From Himantopus leucocephalus (lineage: Eukaryota; Chordata; Aves; Charadriiformes; Recurvirostridae), in NCBI GenBank assembly GCA_003993805.1, contig RSEF01000002.1:8447829-8511828 (forward strand): a stretch of DNA of 64,000 bases. The letters run 5' to 3'. Below are positions 1-12,550 of this stretch, one piece after another. Under the pieces are notes generated by a model, which saw only the letters and a program-made list of their open reading frames with translations, was not told the origin of the DNA and did not search any database. Each line of letters opens with the position of its first letter. Positions within the stretch are counted from its first letter, which is position 1. The translations under genes and the position numbers were made by a program.

Positions 1-307
1 GTACGTTAGGCTGCTTGTTAGAGATGTGTTGAAACAAGATGCTTTCAGTTCTGTGGTGATGTGAAAGACCTCACCTTGTCTTTTTATTTCAAAGTTTGGG
101 GTTTTTTTCATAAGAAGGTAGAGGAATCAAAGATGCAAAGAAAACTTCTCCACTGAATAGATAGGAAGCTTCCTGGCTGCCTTACGCAAGACAATTTTGT
201 TGACTGCTCGATGTATATTTTATGTAAAAGCACTGGTTTTCCTTTTATACTGAACGTCAGACAATTCCTTTTTCCTTCTCCGATGCAGACTACTCCGTTG
301 CCTGGTA

Positions 308-353
308 GAACTGACCTGATGCACAAGGTTGAATTGACCTGATGCACAAGTCT
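308..353. repeat. Tandem duplication, 23-base unit, two copies
   Basis: Units 308-330 and 331-353 share the 15-base core TGACCTGATGCACAA and differ at three positions. It is a simple local duplication with no flanking element. Confidence 0.85.
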
Positions 354-1087
354 CGCCTGCAACTGCACCCAGAGCTGGGCCCTAGCGTGCTTCCAGGGCA
401 GCTGGCCCCGGTCCCAGCTCACTGGTTGCTTCTAGTTTGGGCTCTGTAAAGCCCCTCGTTGACACAGATTTGCTATCAGCTTTCGCATCTGAAACAACAA
501 AGGCAAACTCTTCTGAGCCTCGAAACTTGCGGTAAGACGTCCCAAGGCTGCTCAGTTAACTGTGCTCAATACTCCATTGCGGTACAGGAACTCTGATTTA
601 CACTTTAACGGTTTGGGACCTGCCTTGCCAACAGAATAAGAAACCTATTGTTTTGCACTAGCTTTTACTCTTTAAGAAAAACAGCAGAAGTCTTGGCCTT
701 TTCTGTAGCCTTTACTTACCCTTTTTCGTTTCTGAGGGTTTATTGACTGTGGCATGTGTCTAGTGAGATGATTGTAGCCACCCTGGACTCCAGTCCTGGG
801 GTATTTGTTCCCCTCAGTCCAACTTTTCTCTCTAGCACAACTGTTGGTCTAGTGGTGGAATTTCCCATTTAAAAGATGATCTCAGTGCACAGACATGTTA
901 ATCCTTCATTTTGATGTCCTTGATAGATGAAGCGAGACAGTGCAGTGCATCATGCCGATATCTCAGAATAATACATCCATTTCTCATGATTTTGTTTACA
1001 ACTTTGAATACAGCGTGGGGCAGAGATCCCTGAGCTACTGCTGAATAATCTAGCTCCAGAACCCAGAAGCCGCAGAGCGATATCAGT

Positions 1088-1266
1088 ATGGTGCTGTACT
1101 GGGAATAATTAGCCTTGCTTGAGAGACAGGCCTAATTAGCCCATGCACAATGTTGCTCTAACGAGGTTATATTCTCTCTGAGACCTCAGCTAATATCCCT
1201 GCATGGTGCTGTATAAATGTGCTAGTTTGGCTTGCTCTGACATGGTGTTGCATCGTACTGGGTAAA
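1088..1266 (+). promoter_or_regulatory. Cluster of repeated ATGGTGCTGTA and TAATTAGCC motifs (candidate cis element)
   Basis: ATGGTGCTGTA occurs at 1088-1098 and 1203-1213, and a related ATGGTGTTGCATCGTACTGG at 1242-1261. The 9-mer TAATTAGCC occurs twice, at 1106-1114 and 1133-1141; TAATTA is the typical homeodomain core. The combination within 180 bases is unlike the surrounding intron. A regulatory role is inference only. Confidence 0.3.
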
Positions 1267-4200
1267 TATGCATTTGAAAGGGTAAATGGGGGTCCAGAAA
1301 GAACTTTTTCCCTTCTTTTTTTTTTATTTATCATTTGCGAGGGTATTGTATGTATCTGTGGGGTACTATTCTGTCATCCTTGCTTACTTGGAGCATCCTG
1401 TTGAAATCAGCGGAGCCCCTTGCTTATAATTCACTCAGAAAAGAGCTGTGTCATTCAAGATCTTACAGTTTTAGATTTAAGAAAATGTTACTTCTCATAG
1501 AAGTATTTATAAAAATGGCTAGCTTATAATCATGCAAGTTGTCAGCTCTGTATTAACGTGCCTCAGTGGCAGCAACAGACTTTAATTTTCTTTGTAAATT
1601 CTGTCAAAATGTTAGACAGATGTGGTTTAGCCAATTAAGAAACTCGGTTAATTTTTCTTGTGCCAAGTTGAAAAGTATTGCTGCTGACCGAGTCTCAGTG
1701 CAGCATATCTTTCATCATTGTTTTCAGTTTTTAGTCCTGTGGAGTCATCCTGTTCTCCATAACTTTCTGGCACAGACTTGTAGAAATTATGTCTGCTTAA
1801 GTGCCTATTGGTAACGGGATTAATTTGTGCTTCCTTTTCAGGATTGTTGAGGCTGATTCGGTTTCAACTTTGGTTTTGTGAATTTTTTCCCCTCTGTTGC
1901 TAATACACGTGTCTTAAAATATTTAAAACCAGTCCTGAAGCATGTGAAATGAAGCGTCCTGAAAGATTTGATAGCCCAAGTAATCCCCAGATATTTCCAT
2001 TGTGAATTTCTAAAGCTGTAATTGGGCAAAGCGAGACATTTGGTACTGGAACACTGCTATGCCCTAAGGCTGAAAGCTTCCTGCGCGGCACAGGCACAGC
2101 ACCGGCCTGAGCGCTGGGCACCGTCCAGGTTGTGGGTGCTTCGCTTCACACCAAGCTGGCCAGTGACAGCCACTCAGATAATTGACTCTGAGAATAACGC
2201 CAGCAAAATGATTTCAAAAGGGTAGGGAGGAAGGTAATACTTTTCCGTACCTTTGTCACGGTCTGAATCCACTTTATGGACAATATCATAAAACTTGTGA
2301 CTTCCACTGAAGTGCTGATTGCACTGGACCAGTCCAGTCACCTTCTCTCACCAGCGTGGAAGTGATACCGCTGCTGGTCCCAGCACTAAGAGAACTGGGC
2401 GTCTTTCTTGACCCCTGTAAAAAATACCTCCTTTCATGCATGCACAAAGTAGTTGCATCCCTACAAAGTTGGTCTTGTATAAAGAATGAGCTTGGATTTT
2501 ATGTGAGGAGGGCAGCTAGGGCCATTAAGAAAAGAGTGTGACAACAGGTTAACATGATGGCGTCTGAGATGTGGGGGGTTCATTTTTTTGTTATATTAGG
2601 CACTGTAAGTAGAATTATGGAGTTTGCAATGTAGAATTGATGAATGGTGGGGGAGTAAAACACAAAGTGGAAGTGATCATGAAATAAGCCTTATCCTGAC
2701 TTTGTGGCTCAGCTTTGGAATTCTGAGTTTATAAATTAGGAATGCAGTAGTTTGTCAAGTGGAATATTTTTTTTCCCCATATAATTTTTTGTAAGGTCAT
2801 CTGAGAAGAACTTTATAAATTGAAGTTTTAGACGGTAAAATGGAAACTCACCGTGACTGCATATTCCATGACTGAGATACAAATACTGAAGGCAGACTTA
2901 CTCTGAGAATGGTTCTTAGAGAATATAGTACTCCAATATACAGTACTACTTAAGCTGAATAGTATGACCTCTTTGGTGGCTTATGAAAATGTTTACCTAC
3001 CATTAAACTATTAGTAAGAAAAATTGATCCCATGTTTTCCATGGTAATTCTTGCTTTAATGTTGAAGGAATTTCATAAAGTACCAGTATAAATTATAATA
3101 ATCCTTTGTGTCTAGGTATAATAAGAAGGTGTGAAATACCTTATCACACAGTGAACATAGTTGCAATCTTTGGGTTTCTCCTATTACATTTATTGCATAA
3201 ATTGATGTTGCTCTTCCATTGCATATTTGTGTAAATTCTTACTGGTTTCACTGGGGATCACTGAAAGGAAGAAACGTGGACTCTGAAGCACAAAAACATT
3301 GTTCCTGTTCAATATTTCTCTCTATTCTTATTCAAGTGTGATTCCCTCCCGCCATCCAGAGTTGTTTTATATGTCTTTTATCTCAAATACTTAAACCCTT
3401 CTGAGATTTTCTTTCATTCTTTTCTTGGTCTATTTGATTATGTTTTATGTCTGTTTTCAAGGATAATTTTCATCTAAAAAAAAGCCATGGTGTCTTAGTA
3501 TGAAACGTGATTTATTTATTTTATTGTTGATAGTATTGTTTGTGAATTTAGTCACACACTGAGTGCACCTTGCCAGAATATTAATTTCCTACAAACGTGA
3601 GAGCAAATAGTGAGAGGTACTATACGTTTTGATCATGAGCTTAAGTGAATTCAGCTTACTGTAGAATGGAACAGTGCTCCACAATTGTAATTTTGTTTCT
3701 TTCTGCTGATTGCCCTATTTAGATCTAGAAGGAAGCTTTTTACAGGAAAAAAGCTGGAGATGGTATCAGAGATTTCAGGGTTGGGGGAAAGAGCAAAATT
3801 GCACGGTGATTTTCTTATGTGGGAACTAAGCATGTTAAATATTTCAATGTTCACTTTTACAGCAAATTAGGTCAAACAAATCACTGTACTTTTCATCTGT
3901 TTCAAAGGCTTCAGACACTTTTGTCATAGCGTTTTGGTTGTTCCTGGTATTGTTGGTGCCTCAACTTTTTACAGAAACAAAATAATGCCCCAAACATTTC
4001 TATTTCTAAGCGGAATACGTAACGGAAGACTATGGCTGTACTGGCACATATCTTTTTTAAATAAAAGCAACCTAATTGATCCACAGTATCGCTGCAACTG
4101 TGTTGCAAGGTTAATGTGAACTTTTATTCACCGAGTGCCCCAGCATGTTCCTTGTCCAGGTACTAAAACCTCTATATTGACTTTGAAGGTTCGTAAAGTT

Positions 4201-7200
4201 TAAAGTTTATTCTTGCTGGGGAGGTACAGGCTAGCGTGCACGTGGCAGGGAGATGGATTAGGTTGCAGTGTACAATATGTAGTGAGTCTGAACATAACCG
4301 CATTCTCACTGAATCTCCCAGCACCTGAACAGAAATGTTATATTGCAAATTGTTTTGATATCCTACCAGGCGATGAAGGGTTTGACGCTGGGTTTCCATG
4401 AGCGCTCAGTGAGAACAGTAACTGGGAATGACATGGGTGTGTATCAATGAACTGGGAGAAGAAATTTACCCAGCACAGCACCATGCAAAGAACTGGCTTT
4501 ACTAAAACAAGGATCTACTGAGCTGGAGAAATCTGACTTAGAAAAGTTCCAGATAAGAATATAATAATGACAAATTGCAGATGACCTGATTGCACTCATC
4601 TGTAATTCTGCCACCAAGAAGCAGGGACAGGCACCTCATACAAATACTTGTAGGTCACTTTGATCACACAGAAGATCTGAGTCTACTGCAGGCATTAGGC
4701 GTTTGTGGTCGTGCTCCAAAACTTCCAGGCTGTACAGGATGCTATTCTTCTAGAGGACCATTCTGTCACATCACCATGGGTTATCCTTAGCACAATACAC
4801 CGTCTCATTCTCAGAGAGGGAATGAAGGTGTGCTATTGCTGTGCGCTCCTTGTGTCTCCAGCCCTAGAGCAGCCTCCTCTTGAAGCGATGCTTGTGTTAA
4901 CATCATTTGCTGCCAAAGATCATAATTCTTAGTGACAAAGCTAAAATTCAGCTCAGAGAAACACAGTAGCTGGGGACTGTTTCTAGACCATTTTAAGGTG
5001 GAAGCTCTTAACTGAATTGGTGGGGAAAACTTCTGAATTGTAGTGAAGAAGATGAAACAAGATTTCCAGTAGTTGACTGAGTTACTTAGGTGGTGCCAGT
5101 AGCCTCGGGATAATTCACAGAAGCCTTTGCATATTGGACAGGTGTGTGTAAAACTGGAGTGGATATGAGCTGAGTGTAGATGTGCATTGTGGACAATTTC
5201 ACCAAGCTAAGACTAAACTGGATGTAGGTCTAAGCTTAGCCCTACAGTGAAAGCTCTACTTAGAAAATCACATATGAATTTGGTAATTGGAAGAGGGAAG
5301 ATAGCCAGGATGCGGGAATCATGGAACTAGATTAAGAAACATAGTCATCAACTTTGAAACTCAACTAAATTATTATACTTTGATCTCCCCTGCTTTTTCC
5401 TTTGTCTTTTCTCATTTTGCTTGTGCTTTTTGCTTTTGGAGCAGACTCAAAAGAAATGTGTCAAACTCATGGCAACACTGGTCTGGAGTATCTCAGGCAG
5501 CTGAAGGGGCCTGGTTCCCCAGAACTTGCATCTTGAGAAACATTGTAAACTTCTTCTGTTTTGGACATAGTAACAAAACTTCAGAAAGCTAGAAAAAAAC
5601 CTATCAGCCACATCTTTTGAGTCTTGGCCAGTGGTTACCCTTTGGCTTTTGAACTGAGTTAATGATTTTTCCAGTGTATGTGTCTCCTTTTACACAGGAA
5701 ATTTTTATAAATAAGTAGTAAACACAGAAAAGTAATCATATGGAGAAAGTCCGTTCTTCAGGTCCGTCAGTATATGTTGAAATTTTTTACTAATAAAATT
5801 ATAAGTGGTAATCTAAGTCAATCTTTCAGATCTTCGATAGTTTTGGTATGTAGTCTTAAACCTCAACTAAAGAAATTGAAGAAAACTAGCATAGGTTCTT
5901 ACAGAAACACCTTTAGCATTATATGTTCTTATTTTGATTTGATTACAGGAATACTTCTATAAATAATATATGTATTACATAGATATAAAAATAGATAATT
6001 TTATAAAGCATATAGCCAGAAGGGTGGTCTCATGGTGGGATGAAGGAATGTCTCATAATTCAGCTCAAATTTGTGACCTGTGGCATTACTTAATATCTTA
6101 AAAAATTTAAAAAGTGCCACAGTCTGATGTTCTCCATTTTTCAACCAGAGAATTAATTGAACTGACAAGGTATGAGGAAAGCATTATAAATCTTTTGCTA
6201 ATGAACCTACATGTCTGAAGCTTAGACCAAAAAGCTATGGGCAGTTTTAATACGAGTTAGGTTTGACTTCATCTTGGCAATAAGTTCACTAGTATTCTGC
6301 TGCAGCCACTCCTTTTGAAGTTGATATTTTGCATATAGTGTCTTATATATGTATAGATCACAAGGATAACTATGCTATGCTGATTTTTGCATTCTGTACA
6401 GGAGTGCATAAAAAATGGTGATAGAGCAAATCTTTGGCAGAACGGTTGGCTAGTAGAGTTCCATCAAGAATTAATTTCCTTTCTTCTGCTAATGGTATTT
6501 TATGTACGCTCACAACAAATATTCAGTCTTGGTTTTTCACTTTCTTTTTTTTTTCCCCCCTTTCCTTGGTCATTTTTACCTGTAAAGTTTAGACATGTTT
6601 TGAAATAAAGCATCTCAGGCAGACATGATCAGTGTTTGTTTTTTTTTTCTTCTTTTCTGTGAATAGCAGATGTCATAAATTACTGGCCATACTTGTGTTA
6701 GTTGTCATCAGTTTGGTTAACACTATGTAGTTATATGAAAATGTTTGCAGCTACTGAATGAAACCAGATTATTTTCTTTCCATAAGGATTTTGATGAAAA
6801 TAGAGAAAGATAACTGTATCACTAGTGAGCTCTTGGCTTTGTATGGAATTAATTACTGCTTTTTAAATATAAAATATGGCACTTTTATGCCAAAGTCCTT
6901 TCAATGCCAACAGTCAAAAAACTCCATTTATGATTCAAAAATTATGTTGTTTCACTGCTGATGTCTTCATATCTACTGGAAGCTATATCCCCACTTGAAT
7001 TCAAGTAGTGAAATGGCAAATTTAATTTGTGCAAGAAAGTAGACACATTAGATTTTTACATTTGCGTCCTTAGAGGTTTTTTTTTTTTATGGCATTATGG
7101 TGAAATGAATAAAATTATGCTGAATATAGTATTTTATTTGGGATAGAGGAGGATGAAAGAAAAGTGATGGAAATCTATTAAATATTCAGCAACACTGTTT

Positions 7201-10077
7201 TGGTGTATGCTAAATTCTTGGTGAATTCTTGACAGTGGAAGTCCGTAGCTGTACAGCTGTATTTGGTTTCAAAAAAACTAGGATTTTTCCTGAATCTTTT
7301 ATTAAGTGTCTACAGAGGAATGAGTTATAGCATCCTGTTTTTCATCCTGAATGTTAATACAGATTTAGAGTTTTGGGAGCATATCCTGCTCAGTCCTGCC
7401 CACATTCCCTCTGTCTTGCCTCTGTGGAAACACTCAGCAAGTAAAAGACTGCAGAGGGTTATCTTCACCGTGTTGTCTGCTCTGAGTGGCTGAAGAAATG
7501 CAGGTGTGTTATCCCATATGCTTCATGAAAGCATTAACAACTAAGAAGCCCTCAACTCGAATACACTTTCCAAATAGCAATATAAAGACTAGTCAGAGGG
7601 CAGCAGGAGGATTAATTCAGGCAAGCATTCATATCTAGGATTGCAGAAAATACAGGGTTATTTTCCGGGGGAAAAAGAAATATCTTAGTAGTGCCACACC
7701 AGTTTACTATCAGTAAAGAAAAGTCAAAAGAAAGATGTAACTTCATGGGCAAGAAAAGTCAAGGGCAAAATATAAAACTTAGGCTCAGATCTTTTCTCTT
7801 ACCACTTTCATTTTCTTTCTTACCTTAGAAAAGTTTTCAGATTACAGAAGCTATTCCGTCTATCTTTTTCATGATTCTTGAGTTGGCTTTTCTTGAGGTA
7901 GTTAGGCTGGTGTGATGAGAAGTGCTGCTTCTGGGTGGAAATATTTCATTTCTTTTGTGTGTATTAATCTTACCGTGTCTATGCATAGCGTTCCTTACTC
8001 CTATTTTTTGTTCTGTTTGTCTTCCTATTCCTTTTTCTCGTCCTCACTGCTCCTTGGGGAAAAAACAGCTATTACAAAACCCTTGTGCACTTGTTTATAT
8101 TCTGGCTTATGAAATTATTTAATCACTGGAAATTAACAGTTGGCCAGCATTGCCTATTGGAAAGGGGAGCGATTCGTTCGCTGACAGTGTAGTAAATCCT
8201 TCCTGAGTGAAGTGAAGAATATACAGTAGAAGAAGAGTTTCAGTAGTGTTTGGATTCATTTCCACTGAGTTCCAATACTGACCCTTTTCTCCCAGCTACT
8301 GTGCCTTTCATTAAGAGCGGTTTAAATTTAGAATTATTCTGATTGTCAAGAGAGGTCTTAATTCTGATAATTAAAGTCAAACTTGTTAACAAAAAAAAAC
8401 CTTGGGGGAAAAAAAAAAGAAAAAAATGCAACTGAACACTCTGCTGCTTAAACTCCAAAATTCAGAATTTCCAAAAATTCTTCTATTTCATACCCATATG
8501 CAGTGTCATGAAAGTCAATCACTCTTCCTCTGTGCTTTTTCCATGCCGATATAGTTTGGGGTGAACAGAACAATTTCTTTATTAAACTAACTGTAAAGCC
8601 AGTCTCTATCAAAGAGATTTTTGTACGCTGCGCTACTGTGACTGTTTAGTGTCAAGACCAAAACTTAGAAGCATTTCAGGACTGACTATTGTTAGACTCT
8701 TGCTCAGATCCCACAGTCACATCGAATGTGAACGCTACTCTTTTGTGAGTGAGTTTGGTTTGAGGGCTGGTACTATAACATCTAGTTGTCAAGGTCTAAG
8801 ATTCTCAGGAGAGGAAATTGCAATAAACAATGTAAAGTCAAATAGATGCCCTGGGTGCTTTGCTGTAATGAATATCGAGAAGAAACATAGTTAAACAGTT
8901 CCCAAATCCACTTTATGCGTTGGTGACCTGCTTTTTCCCTTGGAGATGTTTACTTACTAGGCATTCACCATGGTCCGAATCCATTTCCCTGCCAAAGTAA
9001 ATAAAGCTGCAAAGTCTGTCTAAATTAAATGGGTAACAATAATGATACTTCTTTGTTTCAAAACCACAGAGAGCTTTAGAAACTGAATTTTTATATTGCT
9101 GTCTTCCAAACTAGTTTAGTAGATATCTTTTTTTTTTTTTGCTTTCAAGTATTTGTATGTTGTTGATGAAACCAAAGCATTTGCCCTTTTGAAAGATGAT
9201 CAGGTGTGCAAATCTAGTTACCCAACACAAATGTTAGCAGATGTGCATGTTGATACTGGTTGAGCTGCAAGAAAATATCTTTCAGAGAGACAATTTTTCT
9301 GTTAATATTAGAGTTCTGGTTTTCACATGAAGACATTTAACATATTCCCATAGGTCATATTTGTCCTCCATGTCTATTCATATAAATATAAATCGCTTCT
9401 TACCCTTTAGGATGATGTCACAAGTGATATTTATTATCTAACATTCAGAAGTGACTTATTTTGGGCGTGAGTGGGAGATAGAATTGCAGTTTTCTGCCCT
9501 GTGGCTTCATACCTGAAAGAGGTTGAGAATCAGTAGACCAGATCCCCAAAAGCACTTATTCATGTGATCAGACCTGTGCTTATGCAAAAGTCGACATTTA
9601 AACAGGTATTTGAACGCAAGCATCTGAGGGTGTCTCTTCATACTCAATGAATAGTACCTATTCCATATTTATTTTTATTTTCATCAGTCTGTGTGTACTG
9701 CACACCATATCCACACCCTATGCTGAATACATAATTATTAATTTACTCTTAAGTGTTTCGATGTCAATCACTACTGTACTATTTATATTTTAAAATAAGA
9801 TTAATGAGTTTACTCAATGGGGAAAAGTGAGATTTCACCAATTGGGAAACTGGAGACCAGGGAGAATAAGGCTGAAACTGTCAACAATTTTTTTGCAATC
9901 CCTGAGGCTTATAGGTACATTACATGAGAGTGGGTTTCCAGAGAAACTCCTCTTGGAGTTGAGAATGATCATCTACCGTATTCTGATCTCTCTTATTGTA
10001 TTTGTTTTATTTATTTTTTAAAAAGTATTTATATATGAGGATGCACAGGGAACAGAACTGCTAAATCAGCTGCTCGT

Positions 10078-10960
10078 GTGAACTTTCCCTGTCAGGGGCT
10101 GCAAATGGACCCAGTAGTACTGCCGAAGATGATACTGGACTGCACAGTGATGACAGTGATGTGCCTCAGGGCACGTTCCCCAGCACCTGCTGGACCAACC
10201 ACCCTGTCACATCAGATAGGAGGATTCGACCCTCTGGGTCTCAGGTTGCACAGACTGCCTGATGCCTTTGCCGGGGCTGGGGCTGGCAATGATATTGGCC
10301 CTGCCGGTGAGAGATGTGCTCTGGTTGAGACACGGAGCCGCGGAGCCACCATGCAAAAGAGCTGTATGAGACAGCGTGAAACCTATGGAAATGATCAGGG
10401 GTTTTGCAGAGACTGTCCAGGGCAAAAGGCCAAACCCTACATTGCTGGGAAGGAGGGATGGCTACACCCTAATGAGTGGAGGCTGGAGACTCCAGAAATG
10501 AGGGAGGTTGGAATCCTGTGATTTCCAGGAGGAGGGAGGTTCTTTATCTATTTGCAGAGATACCCTTACACCCACAGTAACAGGTGAAGGGGAACCAGTT
10601 ACCTCTAGGGAGACATCAGCTGAGCCTGAAACACTTCAAAGGAAACGAATCCCTTCTTGTCATCTCTAGGATCCTCAAAGGGTGGCTCCATGAGTGTGGT
10701 GCTCGGACACCCCACAGGCTGTGCGCAGTCTGCAGGGGGCTGATAGTGTGTCTTCGAGCTTGGGTTTGAAACCACACCTGCTTGCTTCTGCCTTGCTGGC
10801 GAGGACCGTGTTGTTAGAGGATAAATGCTGCTTTAGCAACCAGAAAAGGTGTGGCCAAGAACCATCCTTGGACAGGTCACTTGATAGATCTGCTTCATTC
10901 AGTGTCTCTGTTCCCACCCTCTCTGTATATAACCTGGACCTCTATGTTATACGATACTTT
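10078..10960. other. GC-rich island of unknown origin inside the intron
   Basis: This block is visibly richer in G and C than the AT-rich intron around it. Reading + from 10081 it is open to the stop at 10519-10521, about 147 codons, but there is no ATG at the left end. The first strong start is the ATG at 10351, in the context GCCACCATGC, giving a 57-codon reading frame. The peptide has several Cys and charged residues (YGNDQGFCRDCPGQK) but matches nothing I recognise. A TATATAA lies at 10926-10932 near the right end. Possible explanations are a decayed retroelement or LTR, a processed pseudogene, an unannotated non-coding RNA exon, or simply a GC-rich patch. Confidence 0.35.
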
Positions 10961-11717
10961 TGAAAACAGATTCCACATTTCTTCCTAACTAGTAAACTTT
11001 TCAGTTTGAAATGTACACACTTATGACACAAAATATCTAACAGGAAATGTGAAATGCACGTAACTGACCTTTGTAATTGTGTTAAGGTCCTTTCTTTGCC
11101 TTGTTGATTGCTTTTTGAGCTATCTTTGAAGTATCAAGAGTTTGTTTATCCATTTGCACTGATGTGTATCATCGTTTTCATCTTTCTTATCTTATTATTG
11201 ATGCTGATCTGAGGTGTTTTCAGGCAAAATAGCAGATTCAGTGTCCTTTATCCTGAAGAATAGGCAATATTTTCTCCAAAGGTTGCATGTATCCATAAAG
11301 TATACTAACACTGCAGGACCAAAGGGCATCCTTTTATAAAGTCATCTGTGGCAAATGACTGTTGTATTTTTATTACACATGCTCACTGTCTGAATTTCTT
11401 GACGTTTTGATAATTCCTAGATCCTGAAAACATTGTTTTTCCTCCTGTGTTGTCTAATACATCTGTGTTTTGCCAGTTCTCCTGACATCAGTGTTACTGC
11501 AAGCATTCTTTCTAATTTTTTGTTGTTGAATAAAATGTCACTGGGTGGTGAATCCATGCTTAATTCATGCTGTGTTATAACTTAACAGCATTATTATGAA
11601 CTAGTGCCCAGCTCTAAAAGCTTTCTCATTGTGATATTAATTCTTACTAATTTGTTTTTGAGGGCTAACGGTTATATGTCTAGCCACAAACATTGCGGCA
11701 ATCTGATTGAACTCTAC

Positions 11718-11775
11718 CATAGAATCATAGAATGGTTAGAGTTGGAAGGGACCGTAAAGATCACCTGGTTCCCAC
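11718..11775 (-). mobile_element. CR1 LINE 3' terminal stub
   Basis: Only the last 58 or so bases of a CR1 are present. Two perfect copies of the 8-base CATAGAAT unit (11718-11733) are followed by GGTTAGAGTTGGAAGGGACC and a diverged remnant up to the GGTTCCCA at about 11775. Known: the tandem 8-base unit (ATTCTATG on the element strand) is the characteristic 3' end of avian CR1. The element is severely 5'-truncated and antisense to PTPRN2. Confidence 0.9.
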
Positions 11776-11849
11776 TAAACTTTGGCTTATTTATCACATC
11801 TTCTGTCCTATGTCCAGCAAAAATAGTTTTATTATGTATAATCACCTAG

Positions 11850-12550
11850 TGGTAACACTTATGGGGGAGTCTGCATGGCGGCTCCTCTTAGTAACATGGG
11901 CTGGATAACTGCAGGGAGGAATGCAAGAGCAAACAGTGCGTGTTAATGGAATACACAAAACTGCCTCAGAGGACGTTTGCCCAAAAACTGGTAGTGCTAA
12001 AGCAGAAATCAAAAAGAACAAATTTTGCTTAACGGGACTGTCAGCTGGTTTAAATGGTAACTGGGGAGTTACCTGGAGACTTTTGGGACCTTCAAAACAA
12101 AAAAACAAACAGAAAGATGTATCTTGAAAAGAAGTATGAAAGAAGCATGAAAACTTGCTACAGTGGGGAGAGAGAAATGGGAACAGAGCAGCATCAAAAT
12201 GGGGTTTTCCAGTGCTGGTGGCTGCCCCACCACCATCACAGCCTGCGTCCAGGATGGTGCATCCTTCCTGCCAGAGGCTGTGGGTATCCAGCACTGCTGG
12301 GACCCACCTTGGGTATTCAAACTGGGCTCTGAGAGATCTTGTTCACCACCTGCAAATGATTCAGTTGAAGAAAGCAGGACAGGTATGCACAGAGCTGGAG
12401 CCCCGGCATCTCCCAAAGGAGGTGCTTGTAAACGGGAACCTGCACCCCGGAACGGGGAGATCCTCGTCCACTGCACGTCTGTCGGTAGGTTGTGCGTGTG
12501 CAGGCAACTGTGTGAACGTGGCCATGGGGATTAGAAAATTTTGGGGCTAG
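11850..12550. other. Second GC-rich island with overlapping reading frames on both strands
   Basis: Between about 12160 and 12540 the sequence is GC-rich and open in several frames on both strands. The longest runs 12294-11842 on the minus strand (150 codons), and others run 12163-12534 and 12155-12550 on plus. None has recognisable domains, and multi-frame openness is what GC-rich non-coding DNA produces. A GGACAG/GTATGC donor-like site occurs at about 12383, but the best upstream acceptor (GTTTTCCAG at about 12210) is weak. It is next to the CR1 stub at 11718 and close to the first GC-rich island, so both may derive from one older insertion. Confidence 0.3.

Larger units (their letters stand above)
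2..10077. other. Intronic stretch at the left edge without recognisable genes
   Basis: About 10 kb of mostly unique AT-rich sequence. Notable items are the 23-base duplication at 308, the motif cluster at 1088-1266, a small CpG cluster at about 2075-2130 (GCGCGG, CCGG, GAGCGC, CCGTCC) and an A-rich tract at 8391-8427. No exon, RNA gene or transposon landmark was seen. Confidence 0.65.

Noticed and set aside
10690..10725. Similarity between GTGCTCGGACACCCCACAG here and GTGCTCGGACCCCAACACAC at about 41611
   Set aside because: Only about ten contiguous identical bases with no extension into the flanks; not enough to claim a shared repeat.
11842..12294. 150-codon open frame on the minus strand
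   Set aside because: No recognisable domain, overlaps several other open frames on both strands, and lies in a GC-rich patch where stops are rare. Not supported as a gene.
12440..12530. A cysteine-rich reading resembling the expected preceding PTPRN2 exon (ending in C-V-N)
   Set aside because: The reading near 12500-12515 ends in Cys-Val-Asn, but there is no GT donor in the phase required by the exon at 44358, no convincing acceptor, and the rest of the peptide does not match the family. Coincidence in a GC-rich patch.
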